Shown: positions 18,153 to 28,708 of the stretch, in pieces
How positions within the stretch are numbered: position 1 is the stretch's first letter
Layout of the letters: the number at the start of each line of letters is the position of its first letter
Assembly: GCF_000834655.1 (NCBI RefSeq)
Contig: NZ_JXQQ01000054.1
Coordinates: 1 to 50,374, forward strand
Length of the DNA: 50,374 bases
DNA from: Variovorax paradoxus
GTDB taxonomy: Bacteria; Pseudomonadota; Gammaproteobacteria; Burkholderiales; Burkholderiaceae_C
Direction of reading: 5' to 3'
Notes under the pieces: model-generated
What the model saw: only the letters and a program-made list of their open reading frames with translations
What the model was told of the DNA's origin: nothing
Databases searched by the model: none
Program-made: the position numbers and the translations under genes

Positions 18153-18908
18153 TCAGCCGAGCCCCAGCATCTGCCCCAGGCTGCGCTGCGACGCCGGCCG
18201 GTCCAGCGCGATGTTCCGCTCGAGCACCAGCAGGTGCTCTTCCATCAGCCGCACGGCGGTGTCGGCATCGCCGCGCGCGATCGCATCGACCACATCGGCA
18301 TGCTCGTCGTGTTCGCACGAGGCGTTGCCCGGCGGTTCGTAGAGCGCCACGATCAGCGAGCAGCGCGACATGAGCTCGCTCAGGTAGCGCTCCAGTATCG
18401 GGTTGCGCGCGAGCCGCGCCACACGCAGGTGAAAAGAACTCGCAAGGCGCGCCCATTCGGGCTGCGTGTAGCGGTGCATCGCCGCATGCTCCTGCTTCAG
18501 GTGCCGCCGCAGTTCGGCCACCTCGGCCCTGGTCGCATTGCGCACCGCCATGCGCACCAGCGCGGCCTCGAGCGCGCGGCGCGCCTCGAAGATCTGCCGC
18601 GTTTCTTCCGGCGAGGGCATGGCGACGATGGCGCCACGGTTGGGCCGCAGCTCGACGATATGGTCGTGGGCCAGCCGTTGCAGCACCTTGCGCACCATCG
18701 CGCGGCTCACGCCGAACAGTTCGCACAGCGAGGCTTCGGGCAGCTTGGTGCCCGGCGCGAGGCGCTGGTGGGTCACGCCCTCGAACACCGAGCGATAGAT
18801 GCGCTCTTCGATGTCGCCCTCGTCGGCGGCCGGTGCGGCGTCGGCCGCGGCGGACGGCGGTTTGCGTGGGGTGGCTGCGGGCTTCAGCGGCGAGGGGGAA
18901 CGGGCCAT
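18153..18908 (-). CDS. GntR family transcriptional regulator, FCD subfamily
   Basis: The 251-residue regulator has a winged helix-turn-helix (about residues 32-100, with TKLPEASLCELFGVSRAMVR) followed by an all-helical FCD ligand domain (about 105-235), as in FadR-like regulators that bind small organic acids. The first 30 residues are Ala/Pro-rich and look disordered. It is the last gene of a minus-strand operon with the deacetylase and the NTF2-like gene, divergent from the Liv importer. The palindromic sites at 20397-20454 in the shared promoter region are its likely targets. Confidence 0.9.
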   Translation of the reverse strand: MARSPSPLKPAATPRKPPSAAADAAPAADEGDIEERIYRSVFEGVTHQRLAPGTKLPEASLCELFGVSRAMVRKVLQRLAHDHIVELRPNRGAIVAMPSPEETRQIFEARRALEAALVRMAVRNATRAEVAELRRHLKQEHAAMHRYTQPEWARLASSFHLRVARLARNPILERYLSELMSRCSLIVALYEPPGNASCEHDEHADVVDAIARGDADTAVRLMEEHLLVLERNIALDRPASQRSLGQMLGLG

Positions 18909-18956
18909 GAGGTGGGAGGCGGGCGGTGAGGGGACGCGGCCATTATCGAGCGCGCT

Positions 18957-19880
18957 TCACCAGGACTGCGAGGGACGCTCCGCCGCGAGCCGCGTCATGT
19001 GCGAGGCAATCTCCCCCGGCGTGGTGAACCATATCTCGCCGCGGTCGCGCGCACGCGCCAAGTGCGCGAGCGCCGTTCGCAGGTGGCGCAGCCGGTAGGG
19101 CTGGCCCACGATGTAGGGGTGCAGCGCGAGGCCCATCACCAGCGGCTGCGCGCGTGACTGGTCCAGCATTTCGTCGAAGTTGTCGACCACCATCGCGCTG
19201 AAGTCCTTCGCGTCCATCAGGCGGCCCACGATCATCGGAATGTCGTTGAGCTCCTGTGGATACGGCACCGACCAGATCGCGCCGCCGCCGCGGGTGCGCA
19301 TGCGCACCGGCTGGTCGTCGTGGCACCAGTTGAGCGTGTAGCCGTAGCCGGTCTCGGCCAGCAGGTCGGGCGTGACGGCGCTCTCGGAGATCCACGGCGA
19401 CAGCCACCCCGCGGGCGCCGTGTCGCTCTCGCGCAGCATGCGCTCGCGGCAGCGCAGCAGCAGCGCTCGCTCGTGCGGCTCGTCGAGCGCGCCCTGGCGT
19501 TCCGCGTTGCTGTGGCCGTGTCCGATGAGTTCGTCGCCGCGCGCCACGCAGGCCTGCACCAGTTCCGGGCAGTGGTCGTACAGCGCGGTGTTGATCAGGG
19601 CGCCGGTCGGCAGCCCCAGCGCATCGAACAGTTCCAGGCAGCGCCAAGCGCCCACGCGGTTGCCGTATTCGCGCCAGCCGTGGTTGAGCACGTCGGGCTG
19701 CGGCGAGGCCGGGCCGATGCAGGCGCCCATGCCGTCGCCGAAGGCGAAGTGTTCGATGTTGAAGCCCAGGTACACCGCCAGCCGCGCGCCGTTCGGCCAC
19801 GCGTAGTCGGGGCGCCGGGTGATCGCCCGGTAGTCGAAGCGATCGTGCGAGGGCAGCAGTTCGGGCCAGCGCGTGGTCAT
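18957..19880 (-). CDS. Polysaccharide deacetylase family protein (PuuE/allantoinase-like)
   Basis: The 307-residue protein has the NodB-like deacetylase fold of the PuuE subgroup, whose members include cofactor-independent allantoinases and other cyclic-amide hydrolases. Visible landmarks are RLAVYLGFNIEHFAFG near the start, an ELIGHGHSN segment in the metal-site region and GLALHPYIVGQPYRL near the end. There is no signal peptide, so it acts in the cytoplasm, on a small molecule more likely than a polymer. It sits 10 bp after the NTF2-like gene and 48 bp before the GntR gene, opposite an ABC importer that may bring in its substrate. Confidence 0.85.
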   Translation of the reverse strand: MTTRWPELLPSHDRFDYRAITRRPDYAWPNGARLAVYLGFNIEHFAFGDGMGACIGPASPQPDVLNHGWREYGNRVGAWRCLELFDALGLPTGALINTALYDHCPELVQACVARGDELIGHGHSNAERQGALDEPHERALLLRCRERMLRESDTAPAGWLSPWISESAVTPDLLAETGYGYTLNWCHDDQPVRMRTRGGGAIWSVPYPQELNDIPMIVGRLMDAKDFSAMVVDNFDEMLDQSRAQPLVMGLALHPYIVGQPYRLRHLRTALAHLARARDRGEIWFTTPGEIASHMTRLAAERPSQSW

Positions 19881-19890
19881 GCGGCGGCCC

Positions 19891-20322
19891 TCAGAGCACG
19901 GCGAGTCCGGCGCGCACCAGCAGCCACTCGGCGCTGTCGTTCCACACGTCCATCTGCACGATGAGCCCGTGGCTCACCACGTAGCGGTCGACGTAGCGGT
20001 TACCTTCGAAGGCCGTGCCGTCGGGCCACGCGCCGTAGAGCGTGCCCAGGCTGTAGACCACGGTGGCCTCGGGTGTGCCGCCGGCCACTGTTTCGGTGCG
20101 CTCGATCTTCTTCTTCACCCATGCATAGCGCTTTGCATTGAAGGCCGAGGTGTCGCCGGGCGCATGCATCTCGCGGTTGCCGGTGAAGCGGATGCGGATG
20201 CCCGGCGCGGTATGGCGCGAGGCCGATTGCGGGTCGGGAATCATCACCAGCCGAAGGAACTCGTCGACCACGGCGGCGGGGTCGGACAGGGTGGGGGTGT
20301 CTGGGGTAAAGGGCGTATTCAT
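19891..20322 (-). CDS. NTF2-like (SnoaL-type) protein
   Basis: The small 143-residue protein has the look of the nuclear transport factor 2 / SnoaL cone fold: an N-terminal helix (DPAAVVDEFLRLVM), then strands including TVVYSLGTLYGAWPDG and a closing YVVSHGLIVQMDVWNDSAEW. Such domains serve as small isomerases, hydrolases or binding proteins. The ATG at 20322 was chosen because GGAG lies 6 bases upstream; the longer open frame runs into the operator region. It is the first gene of the minus-strand operon. The specific function is unknown. Confidence 0.7.
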   Translation of the reverse strand: MNTPFTPDTPTLSDPAAVVDEFLRLVMIPDPQSASRHTAPGIRIRFTGNREMHAPGDTSAFNAKRYAWVKKKIERTETVAGGTPEATVVYSLGTLYGAWPDGTAFEGNRYVDRYVVSHGLIVQMDVWNDSAEWLLVRAGLAVL

Positions 20323-20396
20323 CAGGTTCTCCATCTGTGGGCCATTGCGGTGCACGGCAAAGGGAATGGCTGGAGATGCAGCAATTCCTGTGCCGA

Positions 20397-20454
20397 ATCG
20401 TCGACGTTGTTTCCATTGGATTGTCGACAATTTGAAGCAGCAATTGTCAACTTG
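20397..20454. promoter_or_regulatory. Three evenly spaced operator-like sites between divergent operons
   Basis: A perfect 12-bp palindrome ATTGTCGACAAT lies at 20420-20431. A related site, ATCGTCGACGTT, lies at 20397-20408, and a half site, ATTGTC with AACTTG, lies at 20443-20454. Their centres (20402.5, 20425.5, 20448.5) are exactly 23 bp apart, about two helical turns, so bound dimers would sit on one face of the DNA. They lie in the 232-bp region between the NTF2-like operon and the Liv importer. The GntR/FCD regulator at 18153 is the obvious candidate to bind them; that link is inference. Confidence 0.6.
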
Positions 20455-20554
20455 GCATGCCGCTTGCATCCCGGGACGGGCAGCCGCTTCGGCGCATGTC
20501 GATGCACCTCATTGGGTGCGCTACCCGTTGTCCACCTGTTTCCAGGAGTCCGCC

Positions 20555-21760
20555 ATGACCCAGCTTGCCCCCCGCTTTTCTCACCTGACCCGCCGCGCCC
20601 TGTGCCTGGCCGCGGCCGCCACCTGCCTTGCGGCGGGCAGCGCCTTCGCTGCCGATCCGATCAAGATCGGCCTGGTCACCGCCTTGTCGGGCCAGTCGGC
20701 GCTGGCCGGCGAATCCATCTCTCGCGGGCTCACCGTGGCCATCGACGAGATCAACGCCAAGGGCGGCCTGCTCGGCGGGCGCAAGCTCGAGCTGGTGCGC
20801 CGCGATGACGAAGCCAACCCCGCCAAGGGCGTGGTGGCCGCGCGCGAACTGATCTTCAAGGAGAAGGTGGCGGTGCTCTTCGGCGGGCTCGACACGCCGG
20901 TGTCGATGGCCATCGTGCCGGTCGCCAACCAGGAGAAGACGCCCTTCATGGGCCCCTGGGCCGCGGGCACGCCGATCACGAAGAACGGCGCCAACCCCAA
21001 CTACGCCTTCCGCGTGTCCGCGGTCGACGAGATCGTCAACGTGGGCATGCTCGACTACGCGCAGAAGAACTTCAAGTCGAGCAAGTTCGGCATGATCCTG
21101 GTCAACAACCCCTGGGGCGAATCGAACGAGAAGGGCCTGCACGCCGCGCTCGCCGCCAAGGGCCTGAAGGCGGTGGGCGTGGAGAAGTTCGACGGCAACG
21201 ACGTCGACGTGGTGCCGCAGCTCACGCGCCTGAAAGCCGCGGGCGCCGACACGCTCTTCATGGTCGGCAACGTCGGCCCCTCGGCGCAGGTGGTGAAGTC
21301 GCTCGACCGCATGGGCTGGCAGGTGCCGATCGTGTCGCATTGGGGTCCGGCCGGCGGCCGCTTCACCGAACTGGCCGGCCCGAACGGCAAGAACGTGCAC
21401 TTCGTGCAGACCTACAGCTTCTTCGGCAAGCAGTCGCCGGTCGGCGAGAAGGTGATCGCCGCGCTGAAGGCCAAGTACCCGGCCATCAAGGGCCCGGACG
21501 ACATCACGCCGGCCGTGGGCGTGGCCAACGCCTACGACGGCATGCAGCTCGCCGCGCTGGCCATCGCGGCGGCCGGCTCGACCGACGGCGATGCGGTGCG
21601 CCAGGGCTTCTACAAGATCGGCAAGTACGAAGGCCTCATCAAGACCTACGACAAGCCCTTCTCGCCCGCCGTGCACGACGCCGTGACCGCCAACGACTAC
21701 GTGTGGGCGCAGTTCATCGACAACCGCATCCTGCCGGTGGGCATGGTCGCGGCCAAGTAA
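20555..21760 (+). CDS. Liv-type ABC transporter substrate-binding protein
   Basis: The 401-residue periplasmic binding protein of the branched-chain amino acid (LivK/HAAT) family has a Sec signal peptide cleaved after Ala32 (SAFA, then ADPIKIG). The mature part begins with IGLVTALSGQSALAGESISR and DEINAKGGLLGGRKLEL, the standard first lobe. Ligands of this family range from amino acids to amides, urea and aromatic acids, so the ligand cannot be named. The ATG at 20555 follows CAGGAG. It is the first gene of the importer operon, and the permease starts 22 bp after its stop. Confidence 0.92.
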   Translation: MTQLAPRFSHLTRRALCLAAAATCLAAGSAFAADPIKIGLVTALSGQSALAGESISRGLTVAIDEINAKGGLLGGRKLELVRRDDEANPAKGVVAARELIFKEKVAVLFGGLDTPVSMAIVPVANQEKTPFMGPWAAGTPITKNGANPNYAFRVSAVDEIVNVGMLDYAQKNFKSSKFGMILVNNPWGESNEKGLHAALAAKGLKAVGVEKFDGNDVDVVPQLTRLKAAGADTLFMVGNVGPSAQVVKSLDRMGWQVPIVSHWGPAGGRFTELAGPNGKNVHFVQTYSFFGKQSPVGEKVIAALKAKYPAIKGPDDITPAVGVANAYDGMQLAALAIAAAGSTDGDAVRQGFYKIGKYEGLIKTYDKPFSPAVHDAVTANDYVWAQFIDNRILPVGMVAAK

Positions 21761-21782
21761 GAAAAGAAGAGGACCGCGCGCA

Positions 21783-22654
21783 ATGCTGCTTTCCGCATGG
21801 ATCAGCGGGTTGGGGCTGGGGAGCATGTACGGGCTGATCGCCCTGGGCTTCTACGTCACCTACGCCGTTTCGGGCACCGTCAACTTCGCGCAGGGCAGCG
21901 CGATGATGCTGGGCGCGGTCTTCACCTTCTGGTTCGCGCAGACGCTGGGCTGGCCGATGCCGCTGGCCGTCGTGCTGGCGCTGCTGCTGTGCGGCGTGTA
22001 CGGGCTGTGGGTCGAGTTCGCGGCCGTCCGGCCCTTCGCCAGCCGCGGCTCGGAGGCCTGGTTGATGGCGACGGTGGCGCTGGGCATCGTGGTGGACAAC
22101 CTCGTGATGTTCACCTTCGGCAAGGAGCCGCGCAGCCTGCCTTCGTCGCTCGCGGTCACGCCGCTGCAGCTGGGCGACATCGGGCTGGGCGTGTATCCGC
22201 TGCAGTTGATCATTCCGGTGGTGGGCCTTGCGTTGGCCGCCGGGCTGCACGTCTTGGCGCGCCGCACGCGCTGGGGCATCGGCATGCTCGCGGTGGTGCA
22301 GAACCCGTCGGCCGCGCGGCTCATGGGCATTCCGATCAGGCGCGCGGTGGCTGCCGCGTTCGCGCTGTCGGCGATGTTCGCCGGCGTGGCGGGCGTGCTG
22401 ATCGCGCCGCTCTACAACGTGCAGGCGGACATGGGCACGCTCTTCGGGCTCAAGGCGTTCGCGGTCGCGATCCTCGGCGGCATCACCAGCGCCTGGGGCG
22501 TGATGGTGGCGGGCCTGCTGTTCGGCCTGGCCGAGGCGCTGGTCACCTCCACGCTGGGCTCCGGCTACACGCAGATCCTCACCTTCGGGCTGGTGATCGT
22601 GGTGCTGGCGTTGCGGCCGCAGGGACTCTTCGGCCGCGCAGCGGTGAAGAAGGT

Positions 22655-22658
<4 letters not shown>
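21783..22658 (+). CDS. Liv-type ABC transporter permease (LivH-like)
   Basis: This 291-residue inner-membrane permease has about eight hydrophobic segments. It begins with SGLGLGSMYGLIALGFYVTY and GTVNFAQGSAMMLGA, the hallmark LivH start. The cytoplasmic coupling region is seen around NPSAARLMGIPIRRAVAAAF, and the C-terminus ends with the typical LRPQGLFGR. It pairs with the permease half of the fused protein downstream, whose ATG overlaps its stop by 4 bases (ATGA), so translation is coupled. Confidence 0.93.
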
Positions 22659-25177
<2,519 letters not shown>

Positions 25178-25228
25178 GCTCCTTGCGGGCGGTCGTGCGG
25201 CGCGCCCTGCGCCCGGCACAATCGCCCG

Positions 25229-26494
25229 ATGTCATTTTTCAAGGACCTGAGCCTTTCGGCTTTCACCGCGGGCTTCGTCGCCGTGCTCGTGGGTTTCACG
25301 AGTTCGGTGGCCATCGTGTTCCAGGCCGCGCAGGCCTTCGGCGCCACGCCCGAGATGGCGGCCTCGTGGATGTGGGCGCTGGGCATCGGCATGGGGCTGG
25401 CCTCGGCGCTGCCTTCGCTCTGGTGGAAGAAGCCCGTGATGATCGCCTGGAGCACCCCGGGCGCGGCGGTGCTGGCGGTCGCGGGTGTGGGGCATGGCAT
25501 GGGCGAGGCGGTGGGCGCGTTCATCGTCTGCGCGGTGCTGATCGTGCTGGTCGGCGCCACCGGCTGGTTCGAACGCGTGATGAACAGGATTCCGATGGCC
25601 ATCGCCTCGGCGCTCCTGGCCGGCGTGCTGGCGCGCTTCGGCATCGCGGCCTTCGTCGCGGCGCAGACCGCCTTGCCGCTGGTGCTGCTGATGCTGGGCA
25701 CCTACCTCGTCGGCAGGCGGCTGTTGCCGCGCTATGCGGTGCCGCTGACGCTGCTCGTGGCCATCGTGTTCGTGGCGGCGCGCGGGGAGCTCGCGTGGTC
25801 GTCGGTGCATTTCTCGCTGACCTGGCCGGTGTTCACGATGCCGGTCTTCAGCTGGCAGGCCGTCGTGAGCCTGGCGCTGCCGCTCTTCGTCGTGACCATG
25901 GCCTCGCAGAACCTGCCCGGCGTGGCGGCGATCCGCGCAAGCGGCTACAGCGACCTGCCGGTCAGCAAGCTCATCACCCTCACCGGCCTTGCGACGCTGG
26001 TGCTCGCGCCCTTCGGCGCCTTCGCGCTGAACCTGAGCGCGATCACGGCCGCCATGTGCATGGGCCGCGAAGCCCATGAAGACCCGGCGCGGCGCTACAC
26101 CGCGGCCGTGAGCTGCGGTGCGATCTACGTGGTGATCGGGCTCTTCGGCGCGGCGGTCACGGGACTGCTCACCGCGTTTCCCAAGGAGCTGGTCGCGGCC
26201 ATCGCGGGCCTCGCGCTGCTGGGCACCATCGGCGGCGGGCTCGCGGCCGCGGTGCGCGACGAATCGCACCGCGAGGCGGCGCTGATCACCTTCCTGGTGA
26301 CGCTCTCGGGCGTGACGCTGGCGGGCATCGGCTCGGCCTTCTGGGGCGTGGTGGCCGGGGCGGTGGCGCTGGCCGTGCAGCAGGTGGGGCGAAGGCAAAA
26401 AGCCCCTGCCGGCAAGGAGATGGCCGCTTCCGGCAACATCGCCCCAGAAACCAACGTGGCCGCCGCACCCGGCGCCGGAAAGAACGTCCCGTGA
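25229..26494 (+). CDS. benE: Benzoate/H+ symporter, BenE family
   Basis: The 421-residue inner-membrane protein has about 12 hydrophobic stretches and BenE-family signatures: AGFVAVLVGFTSSVAIVFQA at the start, MIAWSTPGAAVLA, and MASQNLPGVAAIRASGY in the middle. BenE proteins are annotated as benzoate/proton symporters, though the substrate of many members is untested. No benzoate-degradation gene is in this window. It begins 51 bp after the fused transporter, and its last four bases overlap the start of gshB. Confidence 0.88.
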   Translation: MSFFKDLSLSAFTAGFVAVLVGFTSSVAIVFQAAQAFGATPEMAASWMWALGIGMGLASALPSLWWKKPVMIAWSTPGAAVLAVAGVGHGMGEAVGAFIVCAVLIVLVGATGWFERVMNRIPMAIASALLAGVLARFGIAAFVAAQTALPLVLLMLGTYLVGRRLLPRYAVPLTLLVAIVFVAARGELAWSSVHFSLTWPVFTMPVFSWQAVVSLALPLFVVTMASQNLPGVAAIRASGYSDLPVSKLITLTGLATLVLAPFGAFALNLSAITAAMCMGREAHEDPARRYTAAVSCGAIYVVIGLFGAAVTGLLTAFPKELVAAIAGLALLGTIGGGLAAAVRDESHREAALITFLVTLSGVTLAGIGSAFWGVVAGAVALAVQQVGRRQKAPAGKEMAASGNIAPETNVAAAPGAGKNVP

Positions 26495-27444
26495 AAAACA
26501 TCCTCTTCGTCGCCGACCCGCTCGATCACTTCAAGATCTACAAGGACACCACCTTCTCGATGATGCGCGAGGCCCAGCGCCGCGGCCACCGCATCGCGGC
26601 GTGCCTGCCGCAGGACATCCAGTGGAAATCGGGCGGGCTGGTCACCGCCACGGTGCAGCAGATCACGCTGACGGGAGACGCGAAGGACTGGTACACCGTC
26701 GACATCACCGAATCGAAGGCGCTGAAGGACTTCGACGCGGTGCTGATGCGCAAGGACCCACCCTTCGACGCCGAGTACATCTATTCGACGCACCTCCTGC
26801 AGCAGGCCGAGCGCGAGGGCGCGCAGGTGGTCAACTCGCCGCGCGCGCTGCGCGACCATCCCGAGAAGCTCGCGATCATGGAGTTTCCGCAGTTCGTGAC
26901 GCCCACGCTGGTCACGCGCAGCGCGCAGGCCGTGCGCGACTTCCACGCCGAGCACGGCGACATCATCCTCAAGCCGCTGGACGGCATGGGCGGCATGGGC
27001 ATCTTCCGCGTGAAGCAGGACGCGCTGAACCTGGGCTCCATCGTCGAGACGCTCAACAAGGACGGCGCCGAGACCATCATGGTGCAGCGCTTCGTGCCCG
27101 AGGTCGTGCAGGGCGACAAGCGCATCCTGATCATTGCGGGCGAGCCGGCGCCCTTCGTGCTGGCGCGCATTCCGCAGGGCACCGAGGTGCGCGGCAATCT
27201 GGCCGCGGGCGGCAAGGGCGTGGCGCAGCCGCTGACCGCGCGCAACCGCGAGATCGCCGAGGCGATCGGCAAGGTGCTCGCGCCGCGCGGGCTGCTCCTG
27301 ATCGGGCTCGATGTGATCGGCGACTCTGTCACCGAGATCAACGTGACCAGCCCGACCTGCTTTCAGGAAATCACCGAGCAGACCGGCTTCGACGTGCCGA
27401 AGATGTTCATCGACGCGCTGGAGAAAACGTTGCGTCCGGCCTGA
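26491..27444 (+). CDS. gshB: Glutathione synthetase
   Basis: GshB adds glycine to gamma-glutamylcysteine with ATP. The 317-residue ATP-grasp protein begins MKNILFVADPLDHFKIYKDT and has DGMGGMGIFRV in the ATP-binding loop and GLDVIGDSVTEINVTSPTCF at the Mg-binding end. The start codon is GTG at 26491, overlapping the benE stop (GTGA), so it depends at least partly on translation of benE. It is separated from gshA by kup and an accessory transporter block. The 3' end overlaps the convergent PepSY gene by 38 bp. Confidence 0.96.
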   Translation: MKNILFVADPLDHFKIYKDTTFSMMREAQRRGHRIAACLPQDIQWKSGGLVTATVQQITLTGDAKDWYTVDITESKALKDFDAVLMRKDPPFDAEYIYSTHLLQQAEREGAQVVNSPRALRDHPEKLAIMEFPQFVTPTLVTRSAQAVRDFHAEHGDIILKPLDGMGGMGIFRVKQDALNLGSIVETLNKDGAETIMVQRFVPEVVQGDKRILIIAGEPAPFVLARIPQGTEVRGNLAAGGKGVAQPLTARNREIAEAIGKVLAPRGLLLIGLDVIGDSVTEINVTSPTCFQEITEQTGFDVPKMFIDALEKTLRPA

Positions 27445-28708
27445 GCACAGGCGCCGCCGCGCGGGCTTCGCGCTCGCGCCGCGCCTGCAGGCGCCGTGAG
27501 CGCAGCTTGCGCGCCCAGATGACGATGCCGGTGATCGACAGCATCGCCACCACCAGCCCCAGCGCCGACATCATGATGCGGCCCGGCATGCCCAGGATGC
27601 GACCGCCGTGCAGCGGCAATTGCAGCTGCGCGAACACATCGGCCGCCGTGCCGTGCCACGGCCGGTTGCTGCTGATGATGTGGCCGTCGCGTCCGTCCAG
27701 GTAGAGGTTCGACAGGCCCATGCCGTCGCTGTCGTCGTGCGTGGCGTGGTCGAAGAAAGAGATGTTGTAGAAGCCGCCGCGCGCGTTGTAGAACGCGCCG
27801 CCCAGCGGCGTCGTCCAGCCGCGGCGCCGGGCTTCGGCCTCGGCCTGCGCCACGATCTCGCGAAAGCCGATGGTGGGCTCGATGCGCGTGCCCAGCGGCG
27901 CGAGCGGCACCAGCGCCGACGGTCCGGGCGTGGTCTTGGAGACCAGCGAGAGCATCGGGTGGAACACCTCCTTGTAGAGGTTCAGCGAGAACGAGGTGAA
28001 GGCGACGACGATGATCAGCCCCCAGATCCACAGCCCGCCCGCGCGGTGCAGGTCGAAGTTGAGTTTGTAGCCGCCTGCGGCCCAGCGCACGGTCCACGCC
28101 GGCTTCCAGCGTTGCCACCAGGCGGCCGCGGGCCGGTGCGTCGGATGCACGGCCTGGCGCTGGCGGCGGGGCATCGTCAGGTAGAGCGCCACGAAGCTGT
28201 CGATGAGCCACACCAGCGCCACCGTGCCCATGATCCACCAGCCGATGCGGTCGGTGCCCCACATCGCCGGCACGTGCAGCATGTAGTGGAGCTTGCGCAG
28301 GAACGGCATCAGCGTCTCGGGCTTGAGCGAGATGGCGGTCGAGTCGCGGCGGCCGCGCACTTCGGCGGTGACCGGGTCGACGAACACCTGGTTGTAGCCG
28401 AGCTTGAAGGGCTTGCCCGTGGCCGGGTCGACGCGCGGCTGCACGAAGTAGCCGGCTGCGTGGCGTTCATGGAAGCCGAGCGGCATGTACGCGACCCGCG
28501 CGCGCGGGTCGTGCGCCTCGACCGCGGCGGCCAGCTCGAACGGGTCCTTGAAGGGGCCGCGGCTCTGCGTGTCGTAGAGCTTGCGGTTGAGCCAGCCGTC
28601 GATCTCGTGGTCCCACGAGATGACCGCGCCGGTCAGGCCCGAGACGATGAGGAACAGCGCGACCGCCAGGCCCGCCCAGCGGTGGATGGCGGTAGCGAAC
28701 GCGCGCAT
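27407..28708 (-). CDS. PepSY-associated transmembrane protein
   Basis: The 433-residue inner-membrane protein has the PepSY_TM layout: an N-terminal HRWAGLAVALFLIVSGLTGA helix, a large periplasmic loop, a central pair of membrane helices (around WWIMGTVALVWLIDSFVALY) and a C-terminal helix near LGLVVAMLSITGIVIWARKL. Conserved His residues in and near the helices suggest haem- or iron-linked redox, and relatives are called iron-regulated membrane proteins or siderophore-reduction proteins. Its ATG shares one base with the stop of the siderophore receptor gene (TGATG), so the two are translationally coupled and likely iron-regulated together. Confidence 0.88.
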   Translation of the reverse strand: MRAFATAIHRWAGLAVALFLIVSGLTGAVISWDHEIDGWLNRKLYDTQSRGPFKDPFELAAAVEAHDPRARVAYMPLGFHERHAAGYFVQPRVDPATGKPFKLGYNQVFVDPVTAEVRGRRDSTAISLKPETLMPFLRKLHYMLHVPAMWGTDRIGWWIMGTVALVWLIDSFVALYLTMPRRQRQAVHPTHRPAAAWWQRWKPAWTVRWAAGGYKLNFDLHRAGGLWIWGLIIVVAFTSFSLNLYKEVFHPMLSLVSKTTPGPSALVPLAPLGTRIEPTIGFREIVAQAEAEARRRGWTTPLGGAFYNARGGFYNISFFDHATHDDSDGMGLSNLYLDGRDGHIISSNRPWHGTAADVFAQLQLPLHGGRILGMPGRIMMSALGLVVAMLSITGIVIWARKLRSRRLQARREREARAAAPVLRPDATFSPARR

